NCBI RefSeq assembly: GCF_035610345.1
Contig: NZ_CP141212.1
Location: 1,059,976-1,123,975 of the forward strand
DNA length: 64,000 bases
Source: Sinorhizobium meliloti
GTDB lineage: Bacteria; Pseudomonadota; Alphaproteobacteria; Rhizobiales; Rhizobiaceae
Direction of reading: 5' to 3'
Positions 60,909 through 64,000 of this stretch are shown piece after piece. The position numbers and the translations under genes are program-made. The notes beneath the pieces are model-generated. The model saw nothing but the letters and a program-made list of their open reading frames with translations. It had not been told where the DNA came from and did no database searches. Numbering within the stretch: position 1 is the first letter of the stretch; the number at the start of each line of letters is the position of its first letter.

Positions 60909-62309
60909 ATGGGCGGAATGCCGATTTTGAAACTGTACAACACGCTGACGCGGGAAAAGGCCGAATTCCGGCCGATCGATCCTCAGAACGTCCGCATGTA
61001 TGTCTGCGGCCCGACGGTCTACGACTATGCCCATATCGGCAATGCACGGCCGATCATCGTATTCGACGTCCTGTTCCGGCTGCTTCGTCACGTCTATGGC
61101 GCGGATCACGTCATTTATGCTCGCAACATCACCGATGTGGACGACAAGATCAACGCGCGGGCATTGCGCGACTATCCCGGGCTGCCGCTGAACGAGGCGA
61201 TCCGGCATGTGACCGAGAAGACCGAGACGCAGTTCCTCGAAGATGCGGCGGTGCTCGGCTGCTTCGAGCCCACCGTGCAACCGCGCGCGACCGAAAACAT
61301 CGCCGGGATGATCGAAATCATCGAAAAGCTGATCGCCAAGGGCCATGCCTACGAGGCCGAGGGAGAGGTGCTCTTCGATACACGGTCGATGGACGATTAC
61401 GGCCAGCTTTCCAAGCGCAATCTCGACGAGCAGCAGGCCGGTGCCCGTGTCGCCGTCGAAGCGCACAAGAAAAACCCGGGCGATTTCGTGCTCTGGAAGC
61501 TTTCCGCCGAGCACGAGCCGGGCTGGGACAGCCCCTGGGGCCGCGGGCGGCCGGGCTGGCACATCGAATGCTCGGCGATGAGCGGGCGCTATCTCGGCGA
61601 CGTGTTCGACATCCACGGCGGCGGCATCGACCTGATCTTCCCGCATCACGAAAACGAGCTCGCCCAGTCGCGTTGTGCCCACGGCACCGAGATGATGGCG
61701 AATGTCTGGATGCACAACGGCTTCCTGCAGGTCGAAGGCCGCAAGATGTCGAAGTCCGAGGGCAATTTCATCACTATCTACGAGCTTCTTCACACGGAAA
61801 AATTCGGCGGCCGCAAATGGCCCGGCGAGGTCCTTCGGCTGGCAATGCTGATGACCCATTACCGCGAACCGATCGACTTCTCGATCAAGCGGCTGGAGGA
61901 GGCCGAGCATCTGCTGTCGAAATGGCCGGTCTACGGCGACGCTGCAGGCGAGGCGGATCCGGCCGTCGTCACCGCCCTGGCCGACGACCTCAACACCGTG
62001 GCGGCCGTTCAGGCGCTGCATGCATTGGCGCAAAAGGCTTCCGCCGATACGCGCCATCTCGGGGCCTTCGCCGCGAGCGCGGCGCTTCTCGGGGTGGTGC
62101 CGAAGGAGGTCGAACTCGACGAGGCGGTCGTTCACGAGATCGATGGCCGTGTACGTGAGCGTCTGGAGCTTCTGAAGGCCAAGAACTACGCGCAGGCCGA
62201 CGGCATCCGCGCCGATCTCCTGGCGAGAGGCATCCAGCTCAAGGACGGCAAGGATCCCGAGACCGGCGAAAGAGTGACCACCTGGGAGGTGAAGCGGTCT
62301 CAGGTCTAG
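60909..62309 (+). CDS. cysS: Cysteinyl-tRNA synthetase
   Basis: A 466-residue class I aminoacyl-tRNA synthetase. HIGH-like motif [17 protein letters not shown] motif [11 protein letters not shown], and zinc ligands in [16 protein letters not shown] and [10 protein letters not shown]. The start at 60909 has GGAG 7 nt upstream ([20 protein letters not shown]); ATGs at 60888 and 60918 are in frame. Standard length. Confidence 0.95.
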   Translation: MGGMPILKLYNTLTREKAEFRPIDPQNVRMYVCGPTVYDYAHIGNARPIIVFDVLFRLLRHVYGADHVIYARNITDVDDKINARALRDYPGLPLNEAIRHVTEKTETQFLEDAAVLGCFEPTVQPRATENIAGMIEIIEKLIAKGHAYEAEGEVLFDTRSMDDYGQLSKRNLDEQQAGARVAVEAHKKNPGDFVLWKLSAEHEPGWDSPWGRGRPGWHIECSAMSGRYLGDVFDIHGGGIDLIFPHHENELAQSRCAHGTEMMANVWMHNGFLQVEGRKMSKSEGNFITIYELLHTEKFGGRKWPGEVLRLAMLMTHYREPIDFSIKRLEEAEHLLSKWPVYGDAAGEADPAVVTALADDLNTVAAVQALHALAQKASADTRHLGAFAASAALLGVVPKEVELDEAVVHEIDGRVRERLELLKAKNYAQADGIRADLLARGIQLKDGKDPETGERVTTWEVKRSQV

Positions 62310-62358
62310 TTTCAGGATGTTCGCGCTGCCGGCACGCCGGAGGAAAGAGGAGGGCGAG

Positions 62359-62841
62359 ATGGCTGACGAGATCCATATGGGCGGATGCCAGTGTGGCGCC
62401 GTCCGCTTCCGCGTCGAGGGAAAACTCGGCGATGCTTCCGTCTGCCATTGCCGCATGTGCCAGAAGGCGAGCGGCAATTTCTACCTGCCGCTCGTTTCCG
62501 TACGCGGCGCGAAGCTCGTATGGACCCGCGGCGAGCGCAAGCGCTTCCGGTCTTCGAATGTGGTTTGGCGCGGCTTTTGCGGCGACTGCGGAACACCGCT
62601 GACCTACGAGGCCCCGGACGGGATGGCGCTCGCGATCGCTGCATTCGACCGGCCGGAAGGCATCGTGCCGACCATCCAATGGGGCGTCGAAGGAAAACTG
62701 CCCTATGTGGATCATGTATCCGAGCTGCCCGGCGAAGAGACCATGGCCGACGCCGAGGCTGTCTCCGTTCTTGCCGACCTCGTTTCCTATCAGCACCCCG
62801 ACCACGACACCGAAACCTGGCCACCGGAGGAAAAAGGATGA
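62359..62841 (+). CDS. GFA-family zinc protein, copy 1
   Basis: A 160-residue protein with the GFA pattern GGCQCGAVRFRVEG, CHCRMCQKASGNF and FCGDCGTPLTYE, seven Cys in the usual zinc-binding arrangement. Named after glutathione-dependent formaldehyde-activating enzyme, but most members have no proven activity. GAGGAGGG precedes the ATG; 49 bp after cysS. The first of three tandem paralogues. Confidence 0.9.
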   Translation: MADEIHMGGCQCGAVRFRVEGKLGDASVCHCRMCQKASGNFYLPLVSVRGAKLVWTRGERKRFRSSNVVWRGFCGDCGTPLTYEAPDGMALAIAAFDRPEGIVPTIQWGVEGKLPYVDHVSELPGEETMADAEAVSVLADLVSYQHPDHDTETWPPEEKG

Positions 62842-63313
62842 GCAATACCGTCAGGACTGGAGGCTGCCAGTGCGGGGCCGTTCGCTTCCGCATCCACGGA
62901 GAGCTCGGGCGTCCCTCGATCTGCCATTGCCGCATGTGCCAGAAACAGTTCGGCTCTTTCTTCTCCGCCTTGGTGACGGCGCCGAAGGACGGGGTCGAGT
63001 GGACCCGTGACGAGCCGAGCTATTTCCAGTCATCCGTCAATATCGATCGCGGCTTCTGCCCGAAATGCGGTACGCCGATGACCTATCGGCATCCCGGCGG
63101 CCTCGAAATCGCCATAGGCGCCTTCGACGACCGCTCCGATCTCGCGCCGAAAATTCAGGTCAATTACCGGTCCCGGCTTCCCTGGGTCGAATCGATCTTC
63201 GAGCAGCCGGTTCACGACGATGCCGACTATTATGGGCGGCAGGAGCAGATCATCTCGTTTCAGCATCCGGACCATGAGACGGAGCAGTGGCCTCCGGGCG
63301 GAGTCTGGGCACG

Positions 63314-63317
<4 letters not shown>
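62838..63317 (+). CDS. GFA-family zinc protein, copy 2
   Basis: A 159-residue paralogue: GGCQCGAVRFRIHGELG, CHCRMCQKQFGSFFSAL and FCPKCGTPMTY. The start overlaps copy 1 (ATGA). It is clearly diverged from copies 1 and 3, so the array is old. The end HPDHETEQWPP matches the C-terminal motif of the other copies. Confidence 0.9.

Positions 63318-64000
<683 letters not shown>

Noticed and set aside
60870..62477. 535-codon frame antisense to cysS
   Set aside because: No similarity. cysS has intact HIGN and KMSKS motifs on the other strand.

Overview
The window looks like chromosomal DNA of an alphaproteobacterium of the Rhizobiaceae, most likely Sinorhizobium (Ensifer). The evidence is high GC, the rhizobial rkpK/lpsL pair, a BA14K protein, a RopA-type porin, a NadQ-controlled nadABC set, RIME-like intergenic repeats, and protein lengths that fit Sinorhizobium (RpoZ 135 aa, AcpS 139 aa). 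I saw no rRNA, tRNA, CRISPR array or intact transposase.

Layout. 1-7.4 kb: a porin cut by the left edge, an inverted-repeat-flanked mosaic element with GIY-YIG gene remnants, a BA14K protein, a lytic transglycosylase, dapA-smpB and a NYN-domain protein. 7.4-14.3 kb: the housekeeping run rpoZ, rsh, a DUF3563 microprotein, DUF2062, acpS, lepB, rnc and era, much of it overlapping and co-directional. 14.4-28.1 kb: GDPD, a cyclopropane synthase, tex, rkpK and lpsL (UDP-glucuronate and UDP-galacturonate supply for surface polysaccharide), a small ArsR/AHSA1/VOC locus with a clear operator, an L,D-transpeptidase, recO, and a Tat-exported PhoX-type phosphatase behind a candidate Pho box.

28.5-43.9 kb is the accessory highlight: an NRPS hydroxamate siderophore locus. 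It holds a TonB receptor, a Fes/IroE-like esterase, an ECF sigma factor of RpoI type, a PPTase, a lysine/ornithine N-hydroxylase with a frameshift near its 3' end, a single-module C-A-T-TE NRPS, an IucB-like acyltransferase, a MATE exporter, a cystathionine-synthase-like PLP enzyme and an E. coli-type diaminopimelate decarboxylase. The two biosynthetic operons diverge from a nested palindrome that reads as two mirror-image iron-starvation ECF promoters. TGA-N9-TCA iron-responsive boxes sit in front of the sigma factor and of the receptor/esterase pair. The proposed logic is: iron loss relieves RirA, the sigma factor is made, and both biosynthetic arms fire. Lysine made by the dedicated LysA is N6-hydroxylated, acylated, oligomerised and released by the NRPS, exported by MATE, re-imported by the receptor and opened by the esterase. 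This resembles vicibactin logic but with lysine-supply genes.

44-64 kb: a giant DUF2339 membrane protein with an HD protein, MOSC and MFS genes; nadA-nadB-nadC behind a 13-bp-arm palindrome, with the probable repressor NadQ close by in an overlapping leftward operon with a tyrosine phosphatase, an HD hydrolase and YgfZ; small exported proteins; a Nudix gene divergent from an SRAP gene; cysS; three tandem overlapping GFA-family genes; and the start of a prolyl aminopeptidase gene at the right edge.
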